Shown: positions 9,078-16,039 of the stretch, piece by piece | Layout: the number at the start of each line of letters is the position of its first letter | How positions within the stretch are numbered: position 1 is the stretch's first letter | Assembly (NCBI GenBank): GCA_036277635.1 | Contig: DASUMP010000072.1 | Span: forward strand, 1-25,731 | Length of the DNA: 25,731 nucleotides | Origin: DASUMP01 sp036277635 | GTDB taxonomy: Bacteria > Actinomycetota > Acidimicrobiia > IMCC26256 > PALSA-610 | Direction: 5' to 3' | Made by a program: the position numbers and the translations under genes | The notes under the pieces: generated by a model | Databases searched by the model: none | What the model was told of the DNA's origin: nothing | What the model saw: only the letters and a program-made list of their open reading frames with translations

Positions 9078-10688
9078 GTGACCGACTTCTCGTTCGCGCG
9101 CGCGTGGCAGACCGTCGCCGAGCTTGCGCCGGAGCGCGTGGCCGTGGTGTGCGGGGCGCGTCGACTCACCTATGGCGAGCTCGACGACCGGGCCGAGCAG
9201 CTTGCCTCCGCGCTTTCCGACGCCGGGGTGCGCGCGGGCGACAAGGTCGCGATCGAGCTCGTGAACTCGCCTGAGTACCTCGAAGCGTTCTTCGCGGCGC
9301 AGAAGCTGGGTGCGGTGCCGGTCAACGTGAACTACCGCTACGTCGGCGCCGAGCTGGCGTACCTGCTCGACAACTCCGACGCCGCGGCATTGATCTTCCA
9401 CGACGACTTCGCGTCGACGGTGGCGGAGGCGCTCGAGTCTCTGGCGTCCGATCGGCACCCGCGCGTGCTGTTGGAGGTGGCGCACACGGGAACGACGGGA
9501 ACGGTCGCGGGCGCCCGCGCGTACGAGGACGCACTCGACGATCCGGCGGTGTCGGAGCGTCCGGCGCGGGCACCGAGCGGCGACGACCAGATCTTCATCT
9601 ACACGGGCGGGACCACGGGCGCGCCGAAGGCGGTGATGTGGCGCAGCGACGACCTGTACGTCGCGCTGTGGCAGATGGCCCGGCCGGGCACGCTGCCGCC
9701 GGATCCGGCGGCGACCATCGAGAAGGGACGGACGGCGGCGACGTGCCTTCCCGCGTGTCCGCTCATGCACGGCACCGGACTGTTCATCACGCTCTCCACG
9801 CTCGCGGGCGGCGGCACCGTCGTGCTGCTCGACTCACTCCGGCTCGACGCCGACGCCGTGTGGGACGCGATCGAGCGCGAAGCCGTCGCAGTGCTGACGA
9901 TCGTCGGTGACGCGTTCGCCCGACCGTTGCTCGCGGCGCTCGACGACGCGCCGGGCGCGCGCGATCTTGCATCGCTGCGCGCGATCACGTCGTCGGGCGT
10001 CACGTGGAGCCCCGAGACCAAGCGCGGGCTGCTCGCGCACCTTCCCGACGTCACGCTCATCGACTCGCTCGGCGCGTCCGAAGGTGTGATGACCCGCACC
10101 GAGAGCCGCGCCGACGACGACATCCGCCCTGCCCGCTTCGCGCTCTCCGACCGGCTCGTCGTCGTCACCGACGAAGGCGAGCTCGTGGCGCCGGGCGACG
10201 GTCGCATCGGGATGCTCGGCGTCGGCGGTCCGATCCCCCTCGGCTACTACAAGGATCCCGAGAAGACCGCGGCGACGTTCCGCGAGGTGGAAGGTCGCCG
10301 CTACTCGATCCCCGGCGACTACGCGACCGTCGAGCTCGACGGCACGATCACGTTGCTCGGGCGGGGATCGGCGTGCATCAACACCGGCGGCGAGAAAGTC
10401 TACCCCGAAGAGGTCGAGCTGGTGCTGCGCTCGCATCCCGACGTGTTCGACTGCGTCGTCGTCGGCGTGCCCGACGAACGGTGGGGCGAGATGGTCGTCG
10501 CCGTCGTCGAGCCCGCAGCCGGCGCGCTCGACGAAGCCGCGCTCACGGCGCACTGCCGGGCCGCACTCGCGGCGTACAAGGTGCCGAAGCGCTTCGTCGC
10601 GATGCCGTCGCTCGAGCGCTCCCCCGCGGGCAAGGCGAACTACCAGTTCCTCCGCGACGCGGCGGCGCGCGCGACGTCTCCGGATTGA
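9078..10688 (+). CDS. acyl-CoA synthetase (AMP-forming, FadD type)
   Basis: This 536-aa enzyme of the adenylate-forming superfamily activates a carboxylic acid, probably a fatty or steroid-side-chain acid, to its CoA thioester via an acyl-AMP. The P-loop YTGGTTGAPKAVMW lies at residues 175-188. It is followed by the MHGTG motif, a GASEG acyl-binding turn, the hinge region PGDYATVELDG, GRGSACINTGGEKVYPEEVE, and the catalytic lysine K519 in SPAGKANY near the C-terminus. Length is normal for the family. The wording GGTTGAPKAVMWR with a following acidic pair resembles mycobacterial FadD19/FadD17-type enzymes of sterol side-chain degradation, but the substrate cannot be assigned from sequence alone. 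The GTG start sits 6 nt after a TAGCCT -10 box and the upstream gene is divergent. It seems to be a single-gene transcript converging on vapC. Confidence 0.92.
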   Translation: MTDFSFARAWQTVAELAPERVAVVCGARRLTYGELDDRAEQLASALSDAGVRAGDKVAIELVNSPEYLEAFFAAQKLGAVPVNVNYRYVGAELAYLLDNSDAAALIFHDDFASTVAEALESLASDRHPRVLLEVAHTGTTGTVAGARAYEDALDDPAVSERPARAPSGDDQIFIYTGGTTGAPKAVMWRSDDLYVALWQMARPGTLPPDPAATIEKGRTAATCLPACPLMHGTGLFITLSTLAGGGTVVLLDSLRLDADAVWDAIEREAVAVLTIVGDAFARPLLAALDDAPGARDLASLRAITSSGVTWSPETKRGLLAHLPDVTLIDSLGASEGVMTRTESRADDDIRPARFALSDRLVVVTDEGELVAPGDGRIGMLGVGGPIPLGYYKDPEKTAATFREVEGRRYSIPGDYATVELDGTITLLGRGSACINTGGEKVYPEEVELVLRSHPDVFDCVVVGVPDERWGEMVVAVVEPAAGALDEAALTAHCRAALAAYKVPKRFVAMPSLERSPAGKANYQFLRDAAARATSPD

Positions 10689-10713
10689 CGCGAGCGGCCG
10701 GGGTCGCGACCGT

Positions 10714-11061
10714 TCAACGCAACGCGCGCAACCTCAGACCCCGGACACGTTCGAAGTCCTTGCGGTTGCGCGTCGCGAGGTGCAGCTGCCGCTCGAGTGC
10801 GGTCGCCGCGATGATCGCGTCGGGGAGCCGAACGTCGAACTCGCGCGCGATGCGGCCGGCGCGTTCGGCGATGGCGCGGTCGACCGGCACCTCCCGGAAC
10901 GGTGCGAGCAGTCGCGAGGTGAGGTCGGTCGCGGTGCTGCCCGCGAACAGCTCTGCTCGTGTGATGACGGAGTAGTGGAGGCGATGGCTCCCCGGTCGCA
11001 GCTCCGCGGCCCCGCGCAGGTGGTCGACGAAGACGTCGGTGTCGACGAGGACGTCAGCCAC
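10714..11061 (-). CDS. vapC: VapC-type PIN-domain ribonuclease toxin
   Basis: This 115-aa PIN-domain protein is likely an Mg-dependent endoribonuclease that cuts tRNA or rRNA when freed from its antitoxin. The acidic residues expected of the family are present: D7 in LVDTDVF, E37 in ITRAELFAG, D81 in LPDAIIAATA and D102 in the TRNRKDF motif. The start is GTG 11061, which overlaps the last 8 bases of the antitoxin gene. An upstream in-frame start would add 15 Arg-rich residues that do not belong to the PIN fold and would overlap the antitoxin further. The overlap couples toxin to antitoxin translation. The gene ends 25 bp from the end of the convergent acyl-CoA synthetase gene. Confidence 0.9.
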   Translation of the reverse strand: MADVLVDTDVFVDHLRGAAELRPGSHRLHYSVITRAELFAGSTATDLTSRLLAPFREVPVDRAIAERAGRIAREFDVRLPDAIIAATALERQLHLATRNRKDFERVRGLRLRALR

Positions 11062-11272
11062 GACGCCAGCGGTCGCGCGACGGCGCGTCGGCCGACGGAT
11101 CGGCACCGAAGGTCGCCTCGAGCGCGGACGCCGCGTCGCCTTCGTGCTGGAGGTAGCGGTCGAGCGCGCGCCGGATGACCTCCGCCATCGTGACGCCCTC
11201 GGCCTCGGCGACGCGATCGATGCGGCTGCGCTGCTCTTCGGTCAGGTACACCTGGGTACGAGTCGCCGACAT
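11054..11272 (-). CDS. vapB: VapB-like ribbon-helix-helix antitoxin
   Basis: This 72-aa protein has an N-terminal ribbon-helix-helix (CopG/MetJ type): a DNA-contacting strand TRTQVYLTEEQ, helix RSRIDRVAEAEG, the turn VT, and helix MAEVIRRALDRYLQ. A polar, probably flexible tail (about residues 43-72, ending DRWRRG) would wrap the VapC active site. The protein should bind its own operator as a dimer and repress the pair. The ATG start follows a TATACT -10 box by 8 nt, so the mRNA is nearly leaderless. The stop overlaps the vapC start. Confidence 0.85.
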   Translation of the reverse strand: MSATRTQVYLTEEQRSRIDRVAEAEGVTMAEVIRRALDRYLQHEGDAASALEATFGADPSADAPSRDRWRRG

Positions 11273-11290
11273 ACAGCGTGAGTATACAGC
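11271..11290 (-). promoter_or_regulatory. vapBC promoter with ATACAGC direct repeats
   Basis: On the minus strand TATACT (11281-11286) is a strong -10 box 8 nt before the vapB ATG. Two identical ATACAGC heptamers (11271-11277 and 11284-11290, plus-strand reading) lie 13 bp apart start to start and flank it, and GTATAC within the site is palindromic. They are plausible half-sites for VapB autorepression. This is the most AT-rich spot in the neighbourhood. Confidence 0.55.
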
Positions 11291-11303
11291 ATGATTGCCG
11301 CGG

Positions 11304-11636
11304 TCAGGCGACCTCGCCGGGGGTGCCGTCGTCGGTGAGCACGGGGAGACCGGCCGACGCCCACGCCTGCATGCCGCCGGCGAGGTTCACGGCGTCGAGG
11401 CCTTGGGCGACGAGGAACTCGGTGACGCGTCCGGAGCGGCCGCCCGAGCGGCACACGGCGACGATGCGGCGGTCGCGCGGGAGGGTGTCGAGCGCCGCGG
11501 TCACCTCGCCCATGGGGAGGTGCTGCGCGTCGGGGGCATGACCGGCCTGCCATTCGTTCGGCTCGCGCACGTCGAGGAGCAGCGCGCCGGCGGCGGCGAG
11601 ATCACGGGCGGTGGGGGCGTCGACTTCGGGGATCAT
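11304..11636 (-). CDS. single-domain rhodanese (sulfurtransferase)
   Basis: This 110-aa rhodanese-like protein has the fold's usual landmarks: LLLDVREPNEWQAGHAPDAQ near the N-terminus, the active-site loop CRSGGRS with its sulfur-carrying cysteine, and the closing LAGGMQAWASAGLP. It would accept or donate persulfide sulfur in the cytoplasm, for example thiosulfate, glutathione persulfide or another thiol persulfide. I prefer ATG 11636, because the reverse -10 box TACGAT (11649-11644) would start transcription at about 11637. An ATG at 11645, three codons further up, would lie upstream of that start point. The gene diverges from the CstR-like regulator and shares its palindromic operator, so it should belong to the same sulfide-stress regulon. 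Confidence 0.88.
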   Translation of the reverse strand: MIPEVDAPTARDLAAAGALLLDVREPNEWQAGHAPDAQHLPMGEVTAALDTLPRDRRIVAVCRSGGRSGRVTEFLVAQGLDAVNLAGGMQAWASAGLPVLTDDGTPGEVA

Positions 11637-11643
11637 GGGGTGC

Positions 11644-11669
11644 ATCGTATACCCCTGGGGGTATAGACT
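11644..11669. promoter_or_regulatory. shared CsoR/CstR-type operator with divergent promoters
   Basis: ATACCCC (11649-11655), TG, GGGGTAT (11658-11664) is a perfect 7-bp inverted repeat of the kind bound by CsoR/CstR repressors. The -10 box for the rightward operon (TATAGA, or TAGACT at 11664-11669) overlaps its right arm. The -10 box for the leftward rhodanese (TACGAT, 11649-11644) overlaps its left arm by one base. One bound repressor tetramer could block both. Rightward mRNA would have a leader of about 25 nt with AAGGAG at 11687-11692. Confidence 0.8.
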
Positions 11670-11698
11670 GACAACCGAGCCAGCCGAAGGAGCCCCGC

Positions 11699-11968
11699 AT
11701 GGACATCCCTGCAGAGACCGTCGCCGACCTCCAGCGTCGGCTGCGCCGGGTCGAGGGCCAGATCCGGGGCATCCACGCGATGCTCGGCGAGCAGCGGGAG
11801 TGCCGCGACGTCGTGACCCAGCTCGCGGCCGCGACGCGCGCGCTCGAGCAGGTGGGGTTCCGGCTGCTCGCATCGGGGCTCACGTCGTGCCTGCAGGATC
11901 CCGACCGCGCCGCGGCCGACGGCTACCCGGTCGAAGAGGTGGAGCGACTCTTCCTGAAGCTCGCGTAG
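11699..11968 (+). CDS. CsoR-family repressor of CstR (persulfide-sensing) type
   Basis: This 89-aa all-helical regulator of the CsoR/RcnR/FrmR (DUF156) family has the helix LQRRLRRVEGQIRGIHAML and the two conserved cysteines C35 (QRECRD) and C64 (GLTSC). Copper-sensing CsoR needs Cys-His-Cys. Here the histidine position four residues before the second Cys is Gly60, so Cu(I) coordination of the usual type looks impossible. The Cys-only pair fits CstR, which senses hydrogen sulfide or persulfides by forming a di- to tetrasulfide link. Context agrees: the next genes are a persulfide dioxygenase-rhodanese and a TauE exporter. It is preceded by AAGGAG 6 nt before ATG and by the palindromic operator it should bind. 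Its stop codon overlaps the ribosome-binding site of the next gene. Confidence 0.88.
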   Translation: MDIPAETVADLQRRLRRVEGQIRGIHAMLGEQRECRDVVTQLAAATRALEQVGFRLLASGLTSCLQDPDRAAADGYPVEEVERLFLKLA

Positions 11969-11977
11969 GAGGTCGTC

Positions 11978-13375
11978 GTGATCTTCCAGCAGTACTACTT
12001 GGAGTGCCTGTCGCACGCGTCGTACTTGATCGGCGACGCATCCACGGGTCGAGCGGTGGTGGTCGACCCGCAGCGCGACGTGGCGCAGTACGTCGCCGAC
12101 GCCGAGCACCACGGGCTGCGCATCGAGCGCGTCATCGAGACGCACTTCCACGCCGACTTCCTCTCCGGTCACCTCGAGCTCGCGGATGCGACCGGCGCGG
12201 TGATCTCGTACGGCGCGGCCGCGGGCGACGCCGGCTTCCCGATCGACCGTCTCGAGCACGGCCAGCGGCTGTCGCTGGGCGAGGTTGAGCTCGAGATCCG
12301 GGCGACGCCGGGGCACACCCCCGAGTCGATCAGCGTCGTGGTGTACGAGCACGCGGGCGACGACGTGCCCTACGGCGTGCTCACCGGCGACACGCTCTTC
12401 ATCGGCGACGTCGGGCGACCCGACCTGCTGGCGTCGATCGGTGTGACCGCCGACGAGCTCGCGCGGTCGCTCTACCGGTCGACGCGCGAGCAGCTGCTGA
12501 CGCTCCCCGACGCGACGCGGGTGTACCCGGCGCACGGGGCCGGCTCCGCGTGCGGCAAGCAGCTCTCCACGGAGACGGTGTCGACGATCGGCGAACAGCG
12601 GCAGCTCAACTACGCGCTGGCCCCGATGACCGAAGACGAGTTCGTCGCGGTCATCACCGAGGGTCAGCCGGTCGCGCCGATGTACTTCGCGTTCGACGCG
12701 CGCCGCAACCGTGAGGCACGCGACCTGCTCGACGAGGAACGCGCCCCCGATGCGCTCACGCTCGACGAGGTGCTCGCCCTCCAACGCGACGGCGCGGTGG
12801 TCCTCGACACGCGCGAGGCGAGCGAGTTCGCGCTCGGCCACCTGCGCGGGAGCATCGAGGTGGGGCTCGGCGGCCGGTTCGCCGAGTACGCCGGCGACGT
12901 GATCCGGCCCGACCAGCAGATCGTGCTGGTGTCGGACCCGGGCACGGCCACCGAGGCGCGCGTGCGCCTGGCGCGGATCGGCTTCGACAACGTGGTCGGC
13001 GCGCTCGATGACCCGGTGCGCGCGTTCCTCGAGCACCCCGAGCACGTCGTGCGATCGTCGCGGGTCACCGCGGCGCAGCTCGACGCGCTCCTCGCCGACG
13101 ACACCACGCCGATCCAGCTCATCGACGTGCGCAACGCGGGCGAGACCGCGCTCGGCGCGATCCCGGGTGCCACTGCGGTACCCCTTGCGCGCTTGGTCGA
13201 CGAGCTGCGCGCGCTCGATCCCGACCGCCCGACCGTCGTGTACTGCGCGGGCGGGTACCGGTCGGCGATCGCCGCGAGCACGCTCGACCGGCACGGGTTC
13301 ACCGACGTCTCCGATCTGCTCGGCGGGTACGAAGCCTGGATCCACCACCGCAACGCGGCGGGCTCGCGCGCGTGA
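11978..13375 (+). CDS. persulfide dioxygenase-rhodanese fusion (CstB-like)
   Basis: This 465-aa protein has three parts. Residues 1-240 are a metallo-beta-lactamase fold persulfide dioxygenase with ETHFHADFLSGH (H56, H58, D60, H65), TPGHT (H113) and TGDTLF (D138). These hold the expected Fe(II) ligands of ETHE1-type enzymes, which oxidise thiol persulfide to sulfite. Residues 255-350 are a rhodanese fold whose active-site loop reads VSDPGTA, with no cysteine, so it is a pseudo-rhodanese. Residues 365-460 are an active rhodanese with C423 in YCAGGYRS. The order dioxygenase, inactive rhodanese, active rhodanese is that of Staphylococcus CstB, which makes thiosulfate from persulfide without releasing sulfite. 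AGGAGG at 11967-11972 precedes the GTG start by 5 nt and overlaps the upstream stop, so the two genes are co-transcribed. Confidence 0.92.
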   Translation: MIFQQYYLECLSHASYLIGDASTGRAVVVDPQRDVAQYVADAEHHGLRIERVIETHFHADFLSGHLELADATGAVISYGAAAGDAGFPIDRLEHGQRLSLGEVELEIRATPGHTPESISVVVYEHAGDDVPYGVLTGDTLFIGDVGRPDLLASIGVTADELARSLYRSTREQLLTLPDATRVYPAHGAGSACGKQLSTETVSTIGEQRQLNYALAPMTEDEFVAVITEGQPVAPMYFAFDARRNREARDLLDEERAPDALTLDEVLALQRDGAVVLDTREASEFALGHLRGSIEVGLGGRFAEYAGDVIRPDQQIVLVSDPGTATEARVRLARIGFDNVVGALDDPVRAFLEHPEHVVRSSRVTAAQLDALLADDTTPIQLIDVRNAGETALGAIPGATAVPLARLVDELRALDPDRPTVVYCAGGYRSAIAASTLDRHGFTDVSDLLGGYEAWIHHRNAAGSRA

Positions 13376-13405
13376 CCTCCTGCACGCTCCGGTGCGGACG
13401 CTGAC

Positions 13406-14188
13406 GTGCGGGCACTGCTCGCGTCGCCGCTCGGGTTCCTGATCGGGCTGTCGCTCGGCGCCCTCGGCGGCGGCGGCTCGATCCTCGCGGTCCCCGCGCT
13501 CGTGTACGTCGCCGGGCAAGACCCGAAGGAAGCGGTCGCGACATCGCTCGTGATCGTGGCGACGGTGTCGCTGTTCGGGTTGGTCGCGCACTGGCGGGCC
13601 GGGCGCGTGCGCGTGCAGGCCGGGGTCGCGTTCTCGGCGGCCGGCGTGGCGGGGTCGCTCGTCGGCTCGGCCGCGAACGGCGCCGTCGATCCCGACGTGT
13701 TGCTGCTCGCGTTCGCTGCGGTGATGGTGGTCGCGGCGGTCGCGATGGTGCGCCGCCCCATCCCGCGCGAGCGGCCCGCCCCTGCGGGCGGGACGCGTCT
13801 CGCGACGCGCGAGCGGTCGGCAACCGTGGTGAAGGTGCTCGTCGCCGGATCGTTCGTGGGCCTCATGACCGGGTTCTTCGGCGTGGGCGGCGGCTTCGTG
13901 ATCGTGCCCGCCCTCGTGCTCGCGCTGCGGTTCCCGATGCGCGACGCGGTGGGCACCTCGCTGCTCGTGATCGCGATCAACGCGCTCGTCGCACTCGCGG
14001 CGCGGCTGGGCTCGGGGCACCTCCAGTGGGAGGTCATCGTGCCGTTCGTCGTCGCGGGCGTGGGGGGCGTGCTCACGGGCAGCCGGCTCGCTGCGGCGCT
14101 GCACCCGGACCGGCTCGTACGGGCCCTCGCCGTCGTGCTCGTCGTCGTGGCGGCGTACACCGCGATCGATTCCGCGCTCGCGCTCTGA
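13406..14188 (+). CDS. TauE/SafE-family membrane exporter, probably of sulfite or a related sulfur anion
   Basis: This 260-aa integral membrane protein has about eight hydrophobic segments arranged as two related halves. Each half opens with the family signature: SLGALGGGGSILAVPALVY near residues 14-32 and GFFGVGGGFVIVPALV near 155-170. TauE/SafE (formerly DUF81) proteins move sulfonates, sulfite, sulfoacetate or similar anions. Behind a persulfide dioxygenase-rhodanese it most likely removes sulfite or thiosulfate made by that enzyme, as the TauE of the staphylococcal cst operon is thought to do. The GTG start is 30 bp after the previous stop, with no strong ribosome-binding site, so some doubt remains about the exact start. 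It is probably the last gene of the cstR-like operon, because a new promoter follows. Confidence 0.88.
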   Translation: MRALLASPLGFLIGLSLGALGGGGSILAVPALVYVAGQDPKEAVATSLVIVATVSLFGLVAHWRAGRVRVQAGVAFSAAGVAGSLVGSAANGAVDPDVLLLAFAAVMVVAAVAMVRRPIPRERPAPAGGTRLATRERSATVVKVLVAGSFVGLMTGFFGVGGGFVIVPALVLALRFPMRDAVGTSLLVIAINALVALAARLGSGHLQWEVIVPFVVAGVGGVLTGSRLAAALHPDRLVRALAVVLVVVAAYTAIDSALAL

Positions 14189-14198
14189 GCCTCGGCTC

Positions 14199-14204
14199 TA
14201 CGCT
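14199..14204 (+). promoter_or_regulatory. -10 box TACGCT upstream of the CoA transferase
   Basis: TACGCT (TANNNT type) ends 9 nt before ATG 14214 in a 25-bp gap after the TauE gene. It would give a leader of about 2 nt. It suggests the CoA transferase/GNAT pair has its own promoter, apart from the sulfur operon. Confidence 0.45.
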
Positions 14205-14213
14205 CTCGACGCC

Positions 14214-15485
14214 ATGGACGAAGTCACGACGGGACCGCTCGCGGGGGTGCGCGTCGTCGACTTCTCGCGCGTCCTGTCAGGGCCGATCGTCGGGCGGATG
14301 CTCGCCGACCTCGGCGCCGACGTGGTCAAGGTCGAGCCACCCGAAGGCGACCTCACCCGCTTCGCCGACCCGAAGGTCAACTCGATCTCGCTCTACTTCA
14401 CCCAGCAGAACGTCGGGAAGCGCAACGTGTCGGTCGATCTCGCGCACCCCGACGGCGCGGCGGCGGCGCGCCGACTGGTCGCGTCCGCCGATGTGGTGCT
14501 CGAGAACTTCCGTCCCGGCGTGATGGCGCGCTTCGGGCTCGACTACGCGACGGTCGCGACCGCGAACCCGCGTGTCGTGTACGCGTCGATCACCGGCTAC
14601 GGCCAGACCGGACCGTGGGCGGATCGCCGCGCGTACGCCGTGGTGGTGCACGCGGAGGCGGGCCTGATCGAGGGCGGCGCGCGCTGGCGCAGCGACGCGG
14701 CGGGCGCGCCGTCGCCGATGGTGCAAGACGGCATGTCGCACGCCGACGTGTACGCCGGCCTCTCGTGCGCGAGCGGGATCCTCGCTGCCTTGTTCGCGCG
14801 CGAGCGCACCGGACGCGGCGACCACGTGGAAGTCGCGATGGCCGACGCGATGGTGTTCGTGAACGACTTCGCGCACTGGGACCACGCGCCGCCGCACGCC
14901 ACCGGGGCCAGCTGGCCCGCGCTCGCCCCGGTCTACTCCCCGATCGTGCACACCGCCGACGGCGCCGCGGTGGTCATCGCGGGCGACCCGGCCGCCCGCG
15001 GCGTGTTCGAGCGGTACTGCGACGCGATGGAGCGTGCCGACCTGCGCGACGACCCGCGCTTCGCGGCCGCCGACGCACGCCGATCCCGGCGGGCCGAGCT
15101 CCTCGCGATCGTCGCCGACTGGGCGGCGACGATGCCCGGCGCGGCGCCGCTGCTGACGCGGCTCGACGCCGCGGGCCTCGCGAACGGCGCGGTGCGCAGC
15201 GTCGCCGACCTGCTCGACACCGAGTGGGCGCGCGATCGCGGCGTGCTCGTGGCGGTGCCCGACCGCGGCGACGGCACCGTGCCGGTCGTCCAGTCGCCGT
15301 TGCGGTTCGCGGGCGCCACGACGGGAGCGACGGGTCACGCCGCGTACCGCGGCGAGCACAACCGTGAGGTGCTGCGGGAGGTCGGGTACTCCGACGACGA
15401 GGTGGCGCACCTGGAAGCCGTCGGCGCGCTGTCGAGTCGCGTGCCCGACCCCGTGCGCCACGCGACCGAGGCGTCGGGATCGTGA
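14214..15485 (+). CDS. family III CoA transferase (CaiB/BaiF type)
   Basis: This 423-aa enzyme moves CoA between carboxylic acids, through an acyl-aspartate anhydride in known members. Family landmarks are the N-terminal LAGVRVVDFSRVLSGPIVGRML (two pieces, LAGVRVVDFSRV and GPIVGRMLADLGADVVKVEPP), GKRNVSVDL, LENFRPGVMARFGLDY and ITGYGQTGPWADR. The region DGMSHADVYAGLSCASGI carries Asp178, in the place of the catalytic aspartate of formyl-CoA transferase. Length is normal. The substrate is not predictable; in lipid-degrading actinobacteria such enzymes act on acyl-CoAs including alpha-methylacyl- and dicarboxylic ones. Its stop codon overlaps the start of the following GNAT gene by 4 bases, so the two are translationally coupled. 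Confidence 0.92.
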   Translation: MDEVTTGPLAGVRVVDFSRVLSGPIVGRMLADLGADVVKVEPPEGDLTRFADPKVNSISLYFTQQNVGKRNVSVDLAHPDGAAAARRLVASADVVLENFRPGVMARFGLDYATVATANPRVVYASITGYGQTGPWADRRAYAVVVHAEAGLIEGGARWRSDAAGAPSPMVQDGMSHADVYAGLSCASGILAALFARERTGRGDHVEVAMADAMVFVNDFAHWDHAPPHATGASWPALAPVYSPIVHTADGAAVVIAGDPAARGVFERYCDAMERADLRDDPRFAAADARRSRRAELLAIVADWAATMPGAAPLLTRLDAAGLANGAVRSVADLLDTEWARDRGVLVAVPDRGDGTVPVVQSPLRFAGATTGATGHAAYRGEHNREVLREVGYSDDEVAHLEAVGALSSRVPDPVRHATEASGS

Positions 15486-15988
15486 GCGCCGTGCGCGTGC
15501 TCGACCCGAGCGTCGACGACGATCTCGCCCTCGGCCGCGCGCTGCTCGACGAATACATCGTCTACACGTACGACGAGATGCGCGCGGCCGACTTCGCTCC
15601 CGACATCGACCTCGACCACCTGCGCCAGATCATCGCCGACCACGCGGTGTTCGCCGAGCGCTACTCCCGCCCGAGCGGCGCGTTCCTCGTCGTCGAGACG
15701 GAACCGGGCGCCGTCGCGGGATGCGTCGGGCTGTCCCGCTTCGCCGACGGCGAGTGCGAGATGAACCGGCTGTTCATCCGGCCCGGTCATCAGGGCACGG
15801 GTCTCGGGCGCCTCCTGACGACCGCGTCGCTCGACCACGCGCGTGCGCTCGGCTACCGGCGGATGGTGCTCGAGGTGGTGCCCTACCGGACGCGCGCGAT
15901 CGCGCTGTACCGGTCGCTCGGCTTCACCGATCGGGCGCAGCTGCACGAGTACCCGTTCGCGGTGGTCGCGCTCGCGCTCGACCTGTGA
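15482..15988 (+). CDS. GNAT-family N-acetyltransferase
   Basis: This 168-aa protein has the GNAT core: CVGLSRFADGECEMNRLFIRPGHQGTGLGRLL (read as EMNRLFIRP, then GHQGTGLGRLL), which is motif A for acetyl-CoA pyrophosphate binding, near residues 95-112. Helix TTASLDHARALGYRRMVLEV follows, and then RAIALYRSLGF of motif B near 140-150. It should acetylate a small molecule or protein amine with acetyl-CoA; the acceptor is unknown. GTG 15482 overlaps the CoA transferase stop (GTGA). The gap of 51 bp to glpD contains a new promoter, so this gene ends its transcription unit. Confidence 0.9.
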   Translation: MSAVRVLDPSVDDDLALGRALLDEYIVYTYDEMRAADFAPDIDLDHLRQIIADHAVFAERYSRPSGAFLVVETEPGAVAGCVGLSRFADGECEMNRLFIRPGHQGTGLGRLLTTASLDHARALGYRRMVLEVVPYRTRAIALYRSLGFTDRAQLHEYPFAVVALALDL

Positions 15989-16026
15989 GCGGGCGCTCCA
16001 CCGGGTGTCGGGAGCGACCGTCCGGG

Positions 16027-16032
16027 TAGCCT
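16027..16032 (+). promoter_or_regulatory. -10 box TAGCCT of the glpD operon, probably leaderless
   Basis: TAGCCT ends 7 nt before GTG 16040 in the 51-bp gap after the GNAT gene. There is no ribosome-binding site between it and the start codon, which fits leaderless expression. It is identical to the box in front of the acyl-CoA synthetase gene (9066). Confidence 0.5.
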
Positions 16033-16039
16033 CGGGCGC

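Noticed and set aside
8966..9169. An N-terminal extension of 68 residues on the RHS protein starting at 9169.
   Set aside because: It would overlap the acyl-CoA synthetase start and promoter and bury the signal peptide; GTG 8965 has a good ribosome-binding site and the signal peptide at the right place.
11699..11968. Copper-sensing CsoR as the identity of the small regulator.
   Set aside because: The metal-binding histidine is replaced by Gly60 and the neighbours handle persulfide, not copper; no copper ATPase or chaperone gene is present.
11633..14104. An 823-residue open frame on the minus strand across the sulfur operon.
   Set aside because: It is Arg/His/Glu-rich low-information sequence antisense to three clear genes, an effect of high GC at third positions.
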